From the NCBI GenBank assembly GCA_023453125.1, contig JAEXUB010000184.1:62001-126000 (forward strand): a stretch of DNA of 64,000 nt, in the 5' to 3' direction. Source of the DNA: Bacteroidota bacterium (lineage in GTDB: Bacteria > Bacteroidota > Ignavibacteria > Ignavibacteriales > Melioribacteraceae). This document shows, in pieces, positions 46,448 through 55,156 of this stretch. Each line of letters begins with the position of its first letter. Position 1 is the first letter of the stretch. The notes beneath the pieces were generated by a model, which worked only from the letters and a program-made list of their open reading frames with translations, was not told the DNA's origin and made no database searches. The translations under genes and the position numbers were made by a program.

Positions 46448-47481
46448 ACAAACAGGAGAAGGCGGTTTTATACATATATGCAGGAGGAGTTAAGGAAGTA
46501 CTCCTTAATGAGAATGCAAGAGATAACTGCACCGAGCCTTACATCCTTTTGAAAAAGACTTTTGAAGCAGCGGGGTACAGATTTGACTGGGAGCCTTTAA
46601 TGGATTTGGAGCTGTATGAGAAAATTATTTTTCTTGATGTTGCCAGCTTCGGCAGGACTGAATTCTACAGAGTTTATCCCCGGAGAGTGAAAAATCTCCT
46701 GCTTGGAAGAAGTATGCTGAATGTTTATGAAGAGGCCTTAAAGAAAAAATTATATGAAAAAATGGTTCTATTTTTGGTTGAGCCGGCAAGTGTCTGCACT
46801 GAGAACTATGACAAAAGAATGCATGTCCCTTTCCCGGTGATCTTTACCTGGAATGACGATTTGGTTGACAACAGAAAATATTTCAAGTTTTATCCCCCTG
46901 TGCCGGCAGCTTATCCTGAAATTAGGGAGATTCCATTCTCTGAGAAAAAAATGCTGATAAATGTTTCCCGAAATAAATTTTCCAAACACCCGTTGGAGCT
47001 CTACAGCAGCCGGCTCGAAGCTATCCGGTATTTTGAGGAGCATTATCCGGATGATTTTGATTTAGTAGGGAGCGGATGGGGAAAAGGGGATTCGGTCGGG
47101 CGTCCGTTTAAAAGCTACCGGGGTGAAGCAGCAAATAAATGGGATGTACTTCCGAAATATAAATTCTGCCTTGCTTATGAGAATATCTATAGCGAAAATG
47201 GCTATGTATCCGAAAAGGTTTTTGATGCTTTAAGATGCAAGACTGTTCCGGTTTATTGGGGAGCTCCGAATATTACCCAATATATCCCTGAAGAAGCATT
47301 TATTGACAGGAGAAAATTCAGCTCAACTGAAAAGCTTGCTTCCTTTCTAAAAGGCATCAAAGAGGAAGAATACCTGGAATACCGGGATCACGGTGAAAAG
47401 TTTCTGCAAAGCGGAGAATTTAAGAAATTTCTGTCTGCCAATTATGTCTCGAATATTATGAAAGTAATAAACATAAAATAA
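46444..47481 (+). CDS. GT10 (alpha-1,3/1,4-fucosyltransferase-like) glycosyltransferase
   Basis: The 345-residue protein carries the GT10 signature in its C-terminal half: KFCLAYENIYSENGYVSEKVFDA and LRCKTVPVYWGAPNITQYIP, which bind GDP-fucose in known members. The N-terminal half has no signal sequence, as in bacterial soluble GT10 enzymes. It would add fucose or a related 6-deoxy sugar. No GDP-fucose synthesis genes (gmd, fcl) lie in the window. The ATG overlaps the preceding gene's stop. Confidence 0.85.
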   Translation: MNKQEKAVLYIYAGGVKEVLLNENARDNCTEPYILLKKTFEAAGYRFDWEPLMDLELYEKIIFLDVASFGRTEFYRVYPRRVKNLLLGRSMLNVYEEALKKKLYEKMVLFLVEPASVCTENYDKRMHVPFPVIFTWNDDLVDNRKYFKFYPPVPAAYPEIREIPFSEKKMLINVSRNKFSKHPLELYSSRLEAIRYFEEHYPDDFDLVGSGWGKGDSVGRPFKSYRGEAANKWDVLPKYKFCLAYENIYSENGYVSEKVFDALRCKTVPVYWGAPNITQYIPEEAFIDRRKFSSTEKLASFLKGIKEEEYLEYRDHGEKFLQSGEFKKFLSANYVSNIMKVINIK

Positions 47482-47492
47482 GGGGATGCTAA

Positions 47493-48416
47493 ATGGGAAA
47501 CATGAAAGTGCTGGTTACCGGAGGAGCAGGTTACAAGGGGACAAAGCTTGCCTCGAGACTGGCGGATGAGGGATGTGATGTGACTATTTTCGACAATTTT
47601 ATGTATGGTTACGAACCCGTTCTTCACCTTGTCCAGAATAATAACATTAAAATGGTCAAAGGGGACATAAGAAGCGGAATTGATGGATTATCTCAATATG
47701 ATGCAGTTTTTCATCTTGCCGGTATAAGCGGATATCCTGCCTGCGAGGCAAACCAATCGTCTGCAGAGCAAATAAATGTGCTGGCTACAAGAAAATTAGT
47801 AGATACACTCTCTAAGAATCAAATACTGATTAATGCCTCAACGACTTCATTTTACGGTAAAAGCGGGAGCAGATGCACTGAGGATACCCACGTTGATCCG
47901 GTAAGCATGTATGGTATAACCAAGCACCTGGCGGAAAAAATTGTTCAGGATAGGGAAAATTCTATTAGCCTCCGGTTTGCGACCGTATTCGGACCAAGTC
48001 CCCGGATGAGGATGGATTTAATGGTTAACGACTTTACATATAAGGCCAAGAAGGAAAGAGTACTAATCCTATTTGATGGTTATGCTGTAAGAACCTTTAT
48101 TCACATTGATGATGCGGTTGAATGTTATCTTTTTACTCTTCGGAATTACGATAAAATGAAGGGAAATGTATTCAATGCGGGTGGAGAAAGACTCAATTAT
48201 TCTAAAAAAGACATTGCAGACAATATAGCCAGGTATATCAATTATCAAATTATAGATTCTGAGCTAAAGGATAAGGATGTACGCCATTTTATTATTGATT
48301 ACAGCAGGATAAAAAAATTAGGTTATGAGCCTAAGAAAACGCTTGATGACGGAATTGCTGAACTGCTAAAACTTTTTTCGTTCTATGAATATTTTACCCA
48401 CTATAAAACAATATAA
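47493..48416 (+). CDS. NAD-dependent sugar epimerase/dehydratase (extended SDR)
   Basis: The 307-residue protein has the extended-SDR NAD motif VTGGAGYKGTKLASRLADEG, the DIR segment (VKGDIRSGIDG), FHLAGISGYPACEANQ and the catalytic Tyr-x3-Lys in SMYGITKHLAEKIV. Such proteins act as nucleotide-sugar 4-epimerases, 4,6-dehydratases or reductases; the specificity is not clear. The ATG at 47493 follows AGGGGATG. It is part of the sugar-modification run with the cupin and aminotransferase genes. Confidence 0.88.
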   Translation: MGNMKVLVTGGAGYKGTKLASRLADEGCDVTIFDNFMYGYEPVLHLVQNNNIKMVKGDIRSGIDGLSQYDAVFHLAGISGYPACEANQSSAEQINVLATRKLVDTLSKNQILINASTTSFYGKSGSRCTEDTHVDPVSMYGITKHLAEKIVQDRENSISLRFATVFGPSPRMRMDLMVNDFTYKAKKERVLILFDGYAVRTFIHIDDAVECYLFTLRNYDKMKGNVFNAGGERLNYSKKDIADNIARYINYQIIDSELKDKDVRHFIIDYSRIKKLGYEPKKTLDDGIAELLKLFSFYEYFTHYKTI

Positions 48417-48424
48417 GCCGGTTT

Positions 48425-48823
48425 ATGAAAGAGATAATTTATAAAGACAAATTATATGGCGTAGTACACAGGGCCGAAGTATGGAAAGAGGAACTCGATT
48501 TCCTATCGCGTGATTCCGATTTCGTTCAGGTCGGCACCTGGTGGTATAACAGCGGCAGGATTCTTAAAGCTCATAAGCATATTGAAAACGTGAGAGTAAT
48601 ATCGTTTACACAGGAATGTATTATTGTCATGAACGGTAAAGTGCAGGTTGACCTTTACGATACAGAGAATGCGAAATTTGAAGAGTTTATTCTTTCGAAA
48701 GGGGATTTAGCTGTTCTGCTGTGCGGAGGACACGGGTATAAAATTCTTGAAGACAATACAAAAGTAGTTGAAGTAAAAGGGGGGCAATTCATATCCGTTG
48801 ATAAAGACAAGGAGCTCTTATGA
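48425..48823 (+). CDS. Cupin-domain protein
   Basis: The 132-residue protein shows a small cupin barrel: HKHIENVRVISFTQECIIVMNG carries the first metal-like motif with two histidines, and ILSKGDLAVLLCGGHGYKIL the second. In polysaccharide loci such short cupins may be sugar isomerases or WxcM-like proteins that act on nucleotide sugars, but the role of this one is unknown. Its stop overlaps the next start by 4 bases (ATGA). Confidence 0.72.
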   Translation: MKEIIYKDKLYGVVHRAEVWKEELDFLSRDSDFVQVGTWWYNSGRILKAHKHIENVRVISFTQECIIVMNGKVQVDLYDTENAKFEEFILSKGDLAVLLCGGHGYKILEDNTKVVEVKGGQFISVDKDKELL

Positions 48824-49374
48824 AACTGCACATCGGATGCGGCAAGAGATATTTGAAAGGATATGTGCATATCGATCCGGCAGATTTTCCGCATATTGAT
48901 TATAAAACCAAAGCTGATAGGCTTGATATGTTTGAAAATGAGAGTGCCGGCCTTATTTATGCATCACATATACTCGAGTATTATGACAGGGAGGAAGTAA
49001 TTCTGGTTTTAAAAGAATGGAGAAGAGTTCTTAAACCCGGGGGTGTGCTTCGATTAGCAGTGCCTGACTTTGATAAACTTATTCAGGTCTATAAATCAAC
49101 AGGTGAAATATCGAAAATTCTTGGTCCTCTCTTCGGAAAGTGGCAAATACCCGGTTCGGATGAAATAATCTATCACCGTACTACATACGATTACAGCTCT
49201 CTCAAAAAAATATTAGAGGAAAACGGATTCGGCTCAATAAAAACATGGGATTGGAGAGATGTATTCACCGGAGAAAATGAAGGCTATGATGATTATTCTC
49301 AGGCTTACTTTCCGCATATGGATAAGGAAAACGGATTATTGATCAGTTTAAATATCGAAGGTACAAAATGTTAA
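48820..49374 (+). CDS. Short class I SAM-dependent methyltransferase
   Basis: The 184-residue protein starts MKLHIGCGKRYLKGYVHIDPADF and contains LIYASHILEYYDREEVILVLKEWRRVLKPGGVLRLAVPDFD, a Methyltransf_11 core without the C-terminal extensions of its relative encoded at 44740. It is likely a sugar N- or O-methyltransferase. It overlaps the cupin gene by 4 bases and the aminotransferase gene by 7. Confidence 0.85.
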   Translation: MKLHIGCGKRYLKGYVHIDPADFPHIDYKTKADRLDMFENESAGLIYASHILEYYDREEVILVLKEWRRVLKPGGVLRLAVPDFDKLIQVYKSTGEISKILGPLFGKWQIPGSDEIIYHRTTYDYSSLKKILEENGFGSIKTWDWRDVFTGENEGYDDYSQAYFPHMDKENGLLISLNIEGTKC

Positions 49375-50486
49375 AGTTTATTCCTCAAATGGAGCCCTGG
49401 TTTGATGAGAATGAGAAAACGGCAATCTCGGAATATCTCGATTCCGGAGGCTGGATAACTGAATTCCGGAAGACCGAAGAATTCGAGAAGATGATTGCTG
49501 ATTATACCGGGACAAGGCATTGTATTGCAGTAAATAATGGAACAGTAAGCCTTTCATTAATTGCAATTGCTGCTGGAATAAAACCGGGAGATGAGGTTAT
49601 TGTACCGAATTTTACAATGATTGCCAGTCCTAATTCCATCAAGATTCTTGGAGCTAAACCGGTATTTGCTGATGTTGAGAAAGAGACATTGTGCCTTGAT
49701 CTTGAAAATGCAAAATCACTTATAACCGAAAGAACAAAAGGAGTAATGCTTGTTTCAGCCAACGGCAGATATCCAAAGCCGGGAATAGAAGCATTTGTGG
49801 AATTGTGCAATGAAAAGGGATTGTTTCTGCTTGAGGATTCGGCGCAGTCGCTCGGTTCCTTTTATCCGGGAGGAAAGCATATCGGCTCAGTTGGAGTTGC
49901 AGGGAGCTTTTCTTTTTCGGCACCTAAAATCATTTCAACCGGACAGGGAGGCGCAATTATTACAAATGATGACGCTCTTGACTATAAAATAAGAAGGCTC
50001 AAAGATTTTGGAAGGAGCGGGGGCGGGTTAGATGTTCACGATTCCATAGGATGGAATTTCAAATTCACCGATCTCCAGGCTGTTGTTGGAATTGAGCAGA
50101 TGAAAAAACTTAAATGGCGTGTTAAAAGAAAAAAGGAAATTTATGCCCTTTACAGGCAATTGCTGCAGGAAGTTCAGGAAATATTCCTTTTTAAACAGGA
50201 CCTTGAATGGACAGCTCCCTGGTTTATTGACGGATTGTTCGAAAAGAGGAATGAATTAATGCTTTATCTGAAGGGAAAGGGAATCGGAAGCAGGTTAATG
50301 TATCCCCCTATAAATAAACAGGAAGCTTATAATGAACCCGGTGAATTTCCTGTTTCAAACCTCGTAGGTGAAAAGGGTTTGTGGCTTCCTTCCCAATCCT
50401 TTCTCACCGATCAGCAGGTTGATTATATATGCGGAACAATTAAGGAATTCTATAATTCTTTTGCGGAGAAAAAAAATGACAAATAA
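49368..50486 (+). CDS. DegT/DnrJ/EryC1/StrS family sugar aminotransferase
   Basis: The 372-residue protein is a PLP-dependent aminotransferase acting on keto nucleotide-sugars. The PLP-binding lysine is probably Lys187 in FSFSAPKIISTGQGGAI, the ring-stacking segment is FLLEDSAQSLGSF, and the N-terminal TGTRHCIAVNNGTVSLSL binds the cofactor phosphate. It may make an amino sugar from a 3- or 4-keto sugar, comparable to WbpE. It needs a keto substrate from an oxidoreductase or dehydratase, for which the epimerase encoded at 47493 is a candidate. It overlaps the next gene by 11 bases. Confidence 0.93.
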   Translation: MLKFIPQMEPWFDENEKTAISEYLDSGGWITEFRKTEEFEKMIADYTGTRHCIAVNNGTVSLSLIAIAAGIKPGDEVIVPNFTMIASPNSIKILGAKPVFADVEKETLCLDLENAKSLITERTKGVMLVSANGRYPKPGIEAFVELCNEKGLFLLEDSAQSLGSFYPGGKHIGSVGVAGSFSFSAPKIISTGQGGAIITNDDALDYKIRRLKDFGRSGGGLDVHDSIGWNFKFTDLQAVVGIEQMKKLKWRVKRKKEIYALYRQLLQEVQEIFLFKQDLEWTAPWFIDGLFEKRNELMLYLKGKGIGSRLMYPPINKQEAYNEPGEFPVSNLVGEKGLWLPSQSFLTDQQVDYICGTIKEFYNSFAEKKNDK

Positions 50487-51306
50487 ACTAAACATTTATG
50501 GGAAGAATTATACTTCCCAGCATGGGGAAGATGGAATAATAGAATACATCCTTTCAAAATGCGAGGTCCCGAAGGTTTGTGTGGATATTGGCGCCTGGGA
50601 TGGCAGAAATTTGTCAAATGTTTACACTTTGTGGCACGATAAAGGCTGGCACGGTATTCTGGTTGAAGCTGAAAAATCGAGAGAAGCTAATATTAAAAAA
50701 GAATATAACGGATTCAATATAACTTCTTTCAATGCTCTAATTGAGGTAAAAGGAAATAACTCAATTGATGATTTATTTATCAAAAATAACCTTCCACGGG
50801 ACGTAGGCGTTTTATCAATTGATATCGATTCCTATGATTATTATGTATGGAAATATCTCAATTTTGTCAATCCTTCAATTGTAATAATAGAACATAATCA
50901 TACAATCCCGGCATATATAGACTATCGCGATCCCGAAGGGGAAGTCTTTCTCCGCTGTTCTGCAAAGGCTCTGGAATTTCTTGCCGCTGAAAAAGGGTAC
51001 AAACTGGTTTGCTGTACACTCACAAATTCAATCTTTATTAAAAACAATATGTTCAGTCCTGAGGCTTTTCCGGATATGAACGCTGAAGGATTGTTTGACT
51101 ATAGTTCCTGTGCCGGTTTGAGATTGTCCGGTTTTACAGGAAGATCAATCTCAAACTATGCCGATGTTTATTTCGGGAGTTTAGCAAGGAGGGATAGGAT
51201 TATTTCAAAAATGAGAAAATTAGTTTTTTTGCTTTTGGGAAGGAAAATTAGAATTCCGGAGAATGTAAAGGAAGCCTGCAGTTCTGCGGGGATAACTATT
51301 ATCTGA
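50476..51306 (+). CDS. FkbM-like methyltransferase fold protein
   Basis: The protein (276 residues from the ATG at 50476) has a SAM-like motif VCVDIGAWDGRNLSNVYTLW, then GILVEAEKSREANIKKEY and the FkbM-like core GVLSIDIDSYDYYVWKYL, with VIIEHNHTIPAYI. It probably belongs to the FkbM/Methyltransf_21 superfamily, but the second half is divergent and the substrate is unknown. GGAG lies 7 bases before this ATG; the earlier in-frame start at 50368 lies inside the aminotransferase gene. Confidence 0.75.
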   Translation: MTNKLNIYGKNYTSQHGEDGIIEYILSKCEVPKVCVDIGAWDGRNLSNVYTLWHDKGWHGILVEAEKSREANIKKEYNGFNITSFNALIEVKGNNSIDDLFIKNNLPRDVGVLSIDIDSYDYYVWKYLNFVNPSIVIIEHNHTIPAYIDYRDPEGEVFLRCSAKALEFLAAEKGYKLVCCTLTNSIFIKNNMFSPEAFPDMNAEGLFDYSSCAGLRLSGFTGRSISNYADVYFGSLARRDRIISKMRKLVFLLLGRKIRIPENVKEACSSAGITII

Positions 51307-51314
51307 AAGAGCAT

Positions 51315-52409
51315 ATGAAAACTTATTGCCTATATGACATTCTGGTTGTGATAATTGAGGATGAAGTATCTTCAAGTGTCGCCAAAGCTATCGATTTTCA
51401 GCTGAATCACTTTGCTTTGAAAACGGCAGATGAAAATATGCCAACCGATTATGTTATTAATGTAAAGTCTTACAGTAAACTTAATCGAAAGAATTATCCC
51501 GGATTGGTAAATAATTATAATTATAATGGCCAATGGGACGAGTACTGTATTGATTCTTTAGGAAAACTGGCAATTGTAAAGACCCCAAAAGGATATGATA
51601 TTTACTGTATCCAGCCAAATTTTCTAATAACAATATTTATCCAGTTACTGTTTCTGAATAACGGGATCTATTTTATACACTCGGCAGGAATTGTTAATCG
51701 AGATAACAAAGCCATACTTTTAACAGGAGCCGGGGGAGTAGGCAAAACTGCATCCATTAATGGATTCATAAGTGATCTCGGATACAAACTTCTGGGGGAT
51801 GATATAATTGCAATTAAGAGCAACGGGGATTGCCTCCCTTTTCCCCGCTCTTTTATCATAAAAGAATACCATGAAAATGTCTATCCGGAAATATATATGA
51901 ATTTCAAAAAGAGTCCTTGGCAGGCTATAATGACTTCAATTAAGGAGTTTATTAGGCTTAATGCACCTTTTAGGGAGGTAATTAGAAATTATCTGATAAA
52001 AAAGGGGATAAAGGAAAGTGTGATGTCCGGATGGCACAAGGAGTCCTATGTTGCCGCCGTTCCTGTATCCCATATTTTCGGCAAGGATGCTGTCTGCCAA
52101 GCAGCAAAGTCTATTCTCATTATTGATTTGGTTAGATATAAAGGAGATGAATTTAAGTATGTTCAGGTTGAGAAGACTGAAATGCTCTCACGTCTGAATT
52201 CTGTAATTGGATTTGAATGGCATACTTCTTTTATGCCCTTAATAATTATGGGATTATTCGGCATGTTTAATATGGAAGATTATAAGTTTAAGACTTCAGA
52301 AATAGGAAGAATGTTTTTAAGCGGAATTGATAAATGCCGGCTTTACATCCCTGAAAAGGCCTCGCCCGGGGAACTTGCAGAAAATCTTGCTGATAAAATC
52401 GGTAAATGA
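51315..52409 (+). CDS. HPr kinase-like P-loop protein
   Basis: The 364-residue protein has a P-loop GAGGVGKT at residues 138-145, followed by LGDDIIAIKSNGDCLPFPRSF. That pattern matches the C-terminal kinase domain of HprK-type proteins (Walker A, then a conserved acidic GDD). The N-terminal ~120 residues and C-terminal ~190 are not recognisable. HprK-like homologues occur in polysaccharide and RiPP loci, where they may phosphorylate a small molecule or peptide. No HPr or PTS gene is nearby, so a sugar or lipid substrate is possible. It starts 8 bases after the previous stop. Confidence 0.72.
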   Translation: MKTYCLYDILVVIIEDEVSSSVAKAIDFQLNHFALKTADENMPTDYVINVKSYSKLNRKNYPGLVNNYNYNGQWDEYCIDSLGKLAIVKTPKGYDIYCIQPNFLITIFIQLLFLNNGIYFIHSAGIVNRDNKAILLTGAGGVGKTASINGFISDLGYKLLGDDIIAIKSNGDCLPFPRSFIIKEYHENVYPEIYMNFKKSPWQAIMTSIKEFIRLNAPFREVIRNYLIKKGIKESVMSGWHKESYVAAVPVSHIFGKDAVCQAAKSILIIDLVRYKGDEFKYVQVEKTEMLSRLNSVIGFEWHTSFMPLIIMGLFGMFNMEDYKFKTSEIGRMFLSGIDKCRLYIPEKASPGELAENLADKIGK

Positions 52410-52436
52410 ATATGATAAACCATAAAATACAAAGAT

Positions 52437-54167
52437 ATGAGTAATTTGTTTATGGAATATCCGGTACTTCTGCTGCTTAATGAGGAAAGCGACTATTTCG
52501 CAGCCCATTTTGCGGATACTCCCGAAAACATCCGCTTTACCAGGCTTAGATTAAATCCCTGGGCTGTTGAGGAAAATGAATCTATAATTGCCGAGGAATT
52601 AAATAAGAACCAGTATTCAGCAATATTTATTACAACGGGAAATATACTTCTCTCATTCAGTTTTCTCAGGCAGATTAAAGGTCTCACTAAAATTCTGTTG
52701 CTTACTGATGATGATTGGCAGTTTTATGAATTCAGCAGGCATTACGGGTTATCTGTTGACTGGCTAATAACGACATATAAGCAGAATATCGAATTATATA
52801 CCCGGCACGGATTCACAAATATCATTTTCTCGCAATGGGGGGTTAATACAAATAATTTTAAACCTTTGGAAATAAACAGAAATATTGATGTTTCTCTGAT
52901 TGGAGCTCCCCACAGCATACGCGAAGAGCTGGCCGGGTATTTATTAGAGCACGATGTCCCGCTTGTTTTATTCGGCAGGGGGTGGGAAAATACTAATTAC
53001 AGAAGGCATTGGAGGGGGCATCTTTCTAATGATGATTATATAAAATCAATAAACAGGTCAAAAATTAACATTACTACAATGCGTGCGGGGGATAATTCAA
53101 CACTTCAGATTAAAGGAAGAATATTTGAGGTAGCTGCCTGCCGTGCTTTTCAGCTCGTTGAATACAACCCCGAGCTTGAAGAATATTACAATCCGGGAGA
53201 GGAAATAATTTTCTACAACGATTATCACGATTTGAAGGACAAGATAGATTATTACCTGAAGCATGAAACGGAGAGGTATCAGATTGCCGAAATGGCATAT
53301 CGAAAGACTCTCTTGGAACATAGCTGGTTAAAAAGGTTATCCGGCATTTTTAATGTTGTGGAAAAAAAGCCGAAGATGGAATCTTTTTTGCCTCTTCAAC
53401 AAGAAAATGTTTGTGTGGTTTTTATAATCAGGCAGGATGAGCTGCTTGTTGAAAAGAGTCTAAGCTCAGTGCTCTCTCAACTTTGCAAAAATATTAAAAT
53501 TGCAGTCGTAGGTAATACGCCGTTAAAGAAAATTGGGGCGGTAATGCCAATTGAATTTTATCCCGGCGTAGAGGAATTGTTGAATTCATCAGATTATGAA
53601 TATATCACTTTTATTGAAAACGGAGATATTTGGACTGAAGAAAAAATATTAATTCAGTCGGAGGCATTAAAGCACGATATTTATGACAATATTGAAATAA
53701 GTCTTTCAAATTATTACCTATACGAGAATCCGGCAGAGACAAAAATATGCTATTATTCCTTTTCTGAGGGAAGAAGAAAAAAGGCAAATTCCGGACATTA
53801 TGTAATACCCCCTTCATCAATTATGATTTCCCGTTCTGCCGCTTTGAGATATAAAGATTGGATAGCAAAGATGTTTCAAACAGGACTTTTTTTATTTGAA
53901 AATGAGACTCTGGAATATAACATGAATTACAGAGTCATTAATATGCAGCAGAGCCATGTTTTAGTTCCGTTAAAAAGGATGAAAAAGAGACTCGGAAAAC
54001 TCGCTGAATCCGGAGTTGAAATTGCGGATTTCTGGCATTGGGCAGAATCGGGAAGATTTGCCCTTAAGTTTTATCTATCACGGCTTAATTTGGTATCGGC
54101 ATATAAGATTCTATCGGCAAAAATTCTTTCAAAAAAAATTATTCAAAATATTCTTAAGGGCGGATAG
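52437..54167 (+). CDS. CgeB-type glycosyltransferase fused to a degenerate GT-A domain
   Basis: The 576-residue protein has two parts. Residues ~1-305 match the CgeB/Glyco_trans_1_2 type: SQWGVNTNNFKPLEI, ISLIGAPHSIREEL-like DVSLIGAPHSIREELAG, and the donor loop STLQIKGRIFEVAACRAFQLVEYNPELEEYY. Residues ~320-480 resemble a GT2 fold (VVFIIRQDELLVEKSLSSVLSQL, YEYITFIENGDIWTEEKI), but the usual DxD acidic motif reads ENGD and the diphospho-binding part is weak, so that half may be structural. It is likely a sugar transferase for the repeat unit. A GTG start follows directly at its end. Confidence 0.8.
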   Translation: MSNLFMEYPVLLLLNEESDYFAAHFADTPENIRFTRLRLNPWAVEENESIIAEELNKNQYSAIFITTGNILLSFSFLRQIKGLTKILLLTDDDWQFYEFSRHYGLSVDWLITTYKQNIELYTRHGFTNIIFSQWGVNTNNFKPLEINRNIDVSLIGAPHSIREELAGYLLEHDVPLVLFGRGWENTNYRRHWRGHLSNDDYIKSINRSKINITTMRAGDNSTLQIKGRIFEVAACRAFQLVEYNPELEEYYNPGEEIIFYNDYHDLKDKIDYYLKHETERYQIAEMAYRKTLLEHSWLKRLSGIFNVVEKKPKMESFLPLQQENVCVVFIIRQDELLVEKSLSSVLSQLCKNIKIAVVGNTPLKKIGAVMPIEFYPGVEELLNSSDYEYITFIENGDIWTEEKILIQSEALKHDIYDNIEISLSNYYLYENPAETKICYYSFSEGRRKKANSGHYVIPPSSIMISRSAALRYKDWIAKMFQTGLFLFENETLEYNMNYRVINMQQSHVLVPLKRMKKRLGKLAESGVEIADFWHWAESGRFALKFYLSRLNLVSAYKILSAKILSKKIIQNILKGG

Positions 54168-55126
54168 TGGACAAAGCTCCTTTGGTTAGTGTGGTCCTTT
54201 CGGTTTATAATGGTGAAAAATACCTGGCAGAAGCAATTGAAAGCATTTTGGCCCAGACCATGTCTGAATGGGAATTGGTAATTGTTGATGACGGTTCCAC
54301 CGATTCGAGCCCGGATATAATTAAGTGCTACAAGGATTCAAGGATTAAAGTTACAACGCAGAAAAACCGGGGACTGGCTCCGGCTCTCAACACAGGAATA
54401 TTTCAGGCACAGGGAAAATATGTTGCAAGAATGGATGCCGATGATATATCCCTTCCGCAGCGGCTTGAAAAGCAGGTTGAGTTTATGGAAAAATACTCTT
54501 TTTGTTCTGTGCTTGGTTCGAACGCCCTGATTATTGATATGAAGGGGAAATACCTATATACATCGAATGTGCCGGTAACTGGAGAGGAAATTATTTCTCA
54601 ATTGCATACGCAGAGTCCATTTTTTCACAGTTCAGTTATTTTCCGGAAGGATGATTTTGTTCAATGCGGCGGTTATTTTGAGAAAATCAGACACCATTTC
54701 GAAGATTACATCCTTTGGCAAAAAATGAAACAGGCCGGCCGGCTCTGTAACCTGGAAGAACCTTTAATCAAATACAGAATTGTCCCAACCGCACTTACCA
54801 ATAGGGATAGCAAAGATGCTTCAATAATGATATCTCTTGCAAAAAAGATTTTATCGGAAGGGGACCTGACGAATGACGAGTATCAGCTGCTGAACAAAAT
54901 TACAGTAAAAAAAAGTTATAGCAGGCTTAGAAGCGACTATTACTCCAAACTCGGGACTATTTACTTATATAGAAGAAAAAAGCACATTCAGGCTTTTATG
55001 TATTTTATGCAATCTTTCGTATTTAATCCCTTTAACCTAAGGACTCCATTTTTTGTCGTTCTATCACTGCTCCCCTTTCGGGTAATAAATATGTGGAAGA
55101 AATTCCGCGGGATTGAGCACAATTAA
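54167..55126 (+). CDS. GT2 family glycosyltransferase
   Basis: The 319-residue protein is a GT-A glycosyltransferase: PLVSVVLSVYNGEKYLAEAIES, LVIVDDGSTDSSPDI, the DxD-type ARMDADDISLPQRLEKQ and the acceptor region HHFEDYILWQKMKQAG. The start is GTG, one base into the preceding stop codon, with AAGGGCGG as ribosome site at 4 bases. Two C-terminal hydrophobic stretches may touch the membrane. It would add a sugar to the repeat unit. Confidence 0.92.
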   Translation: MDKAPLVSVVLSVYNGEKYLAEAIESILAQTMSEWELVIVDDGSTDSSPDIIKCYKDSRIKVTTQKNRGLAPALNTGIFQAQGKYVARMDADDISLPQRLEKQVEFMEKYSFCSVLGSNALIIDMKGKYLYTSNVPVTGEEIISQLHTQSPFFHSSVIFRKDDFVQCGGYFEKIRHHFEDYILWQKMKQAGRLCNLEEPLIKYRIVPTALTNRDSKDASIMISLAKKILSEGDLTNDEYQLLNKITVKKSYSRLRSDYYSKLGTIYLYRRKKHIQAFMYFMQSFVFNPFNLRTPFFVVLSLLPFRVINMWKKFRGIEHN

Positions 55127-55156
55127 TGTATACTCTATCAAGGAAAAAGTAAGAAA

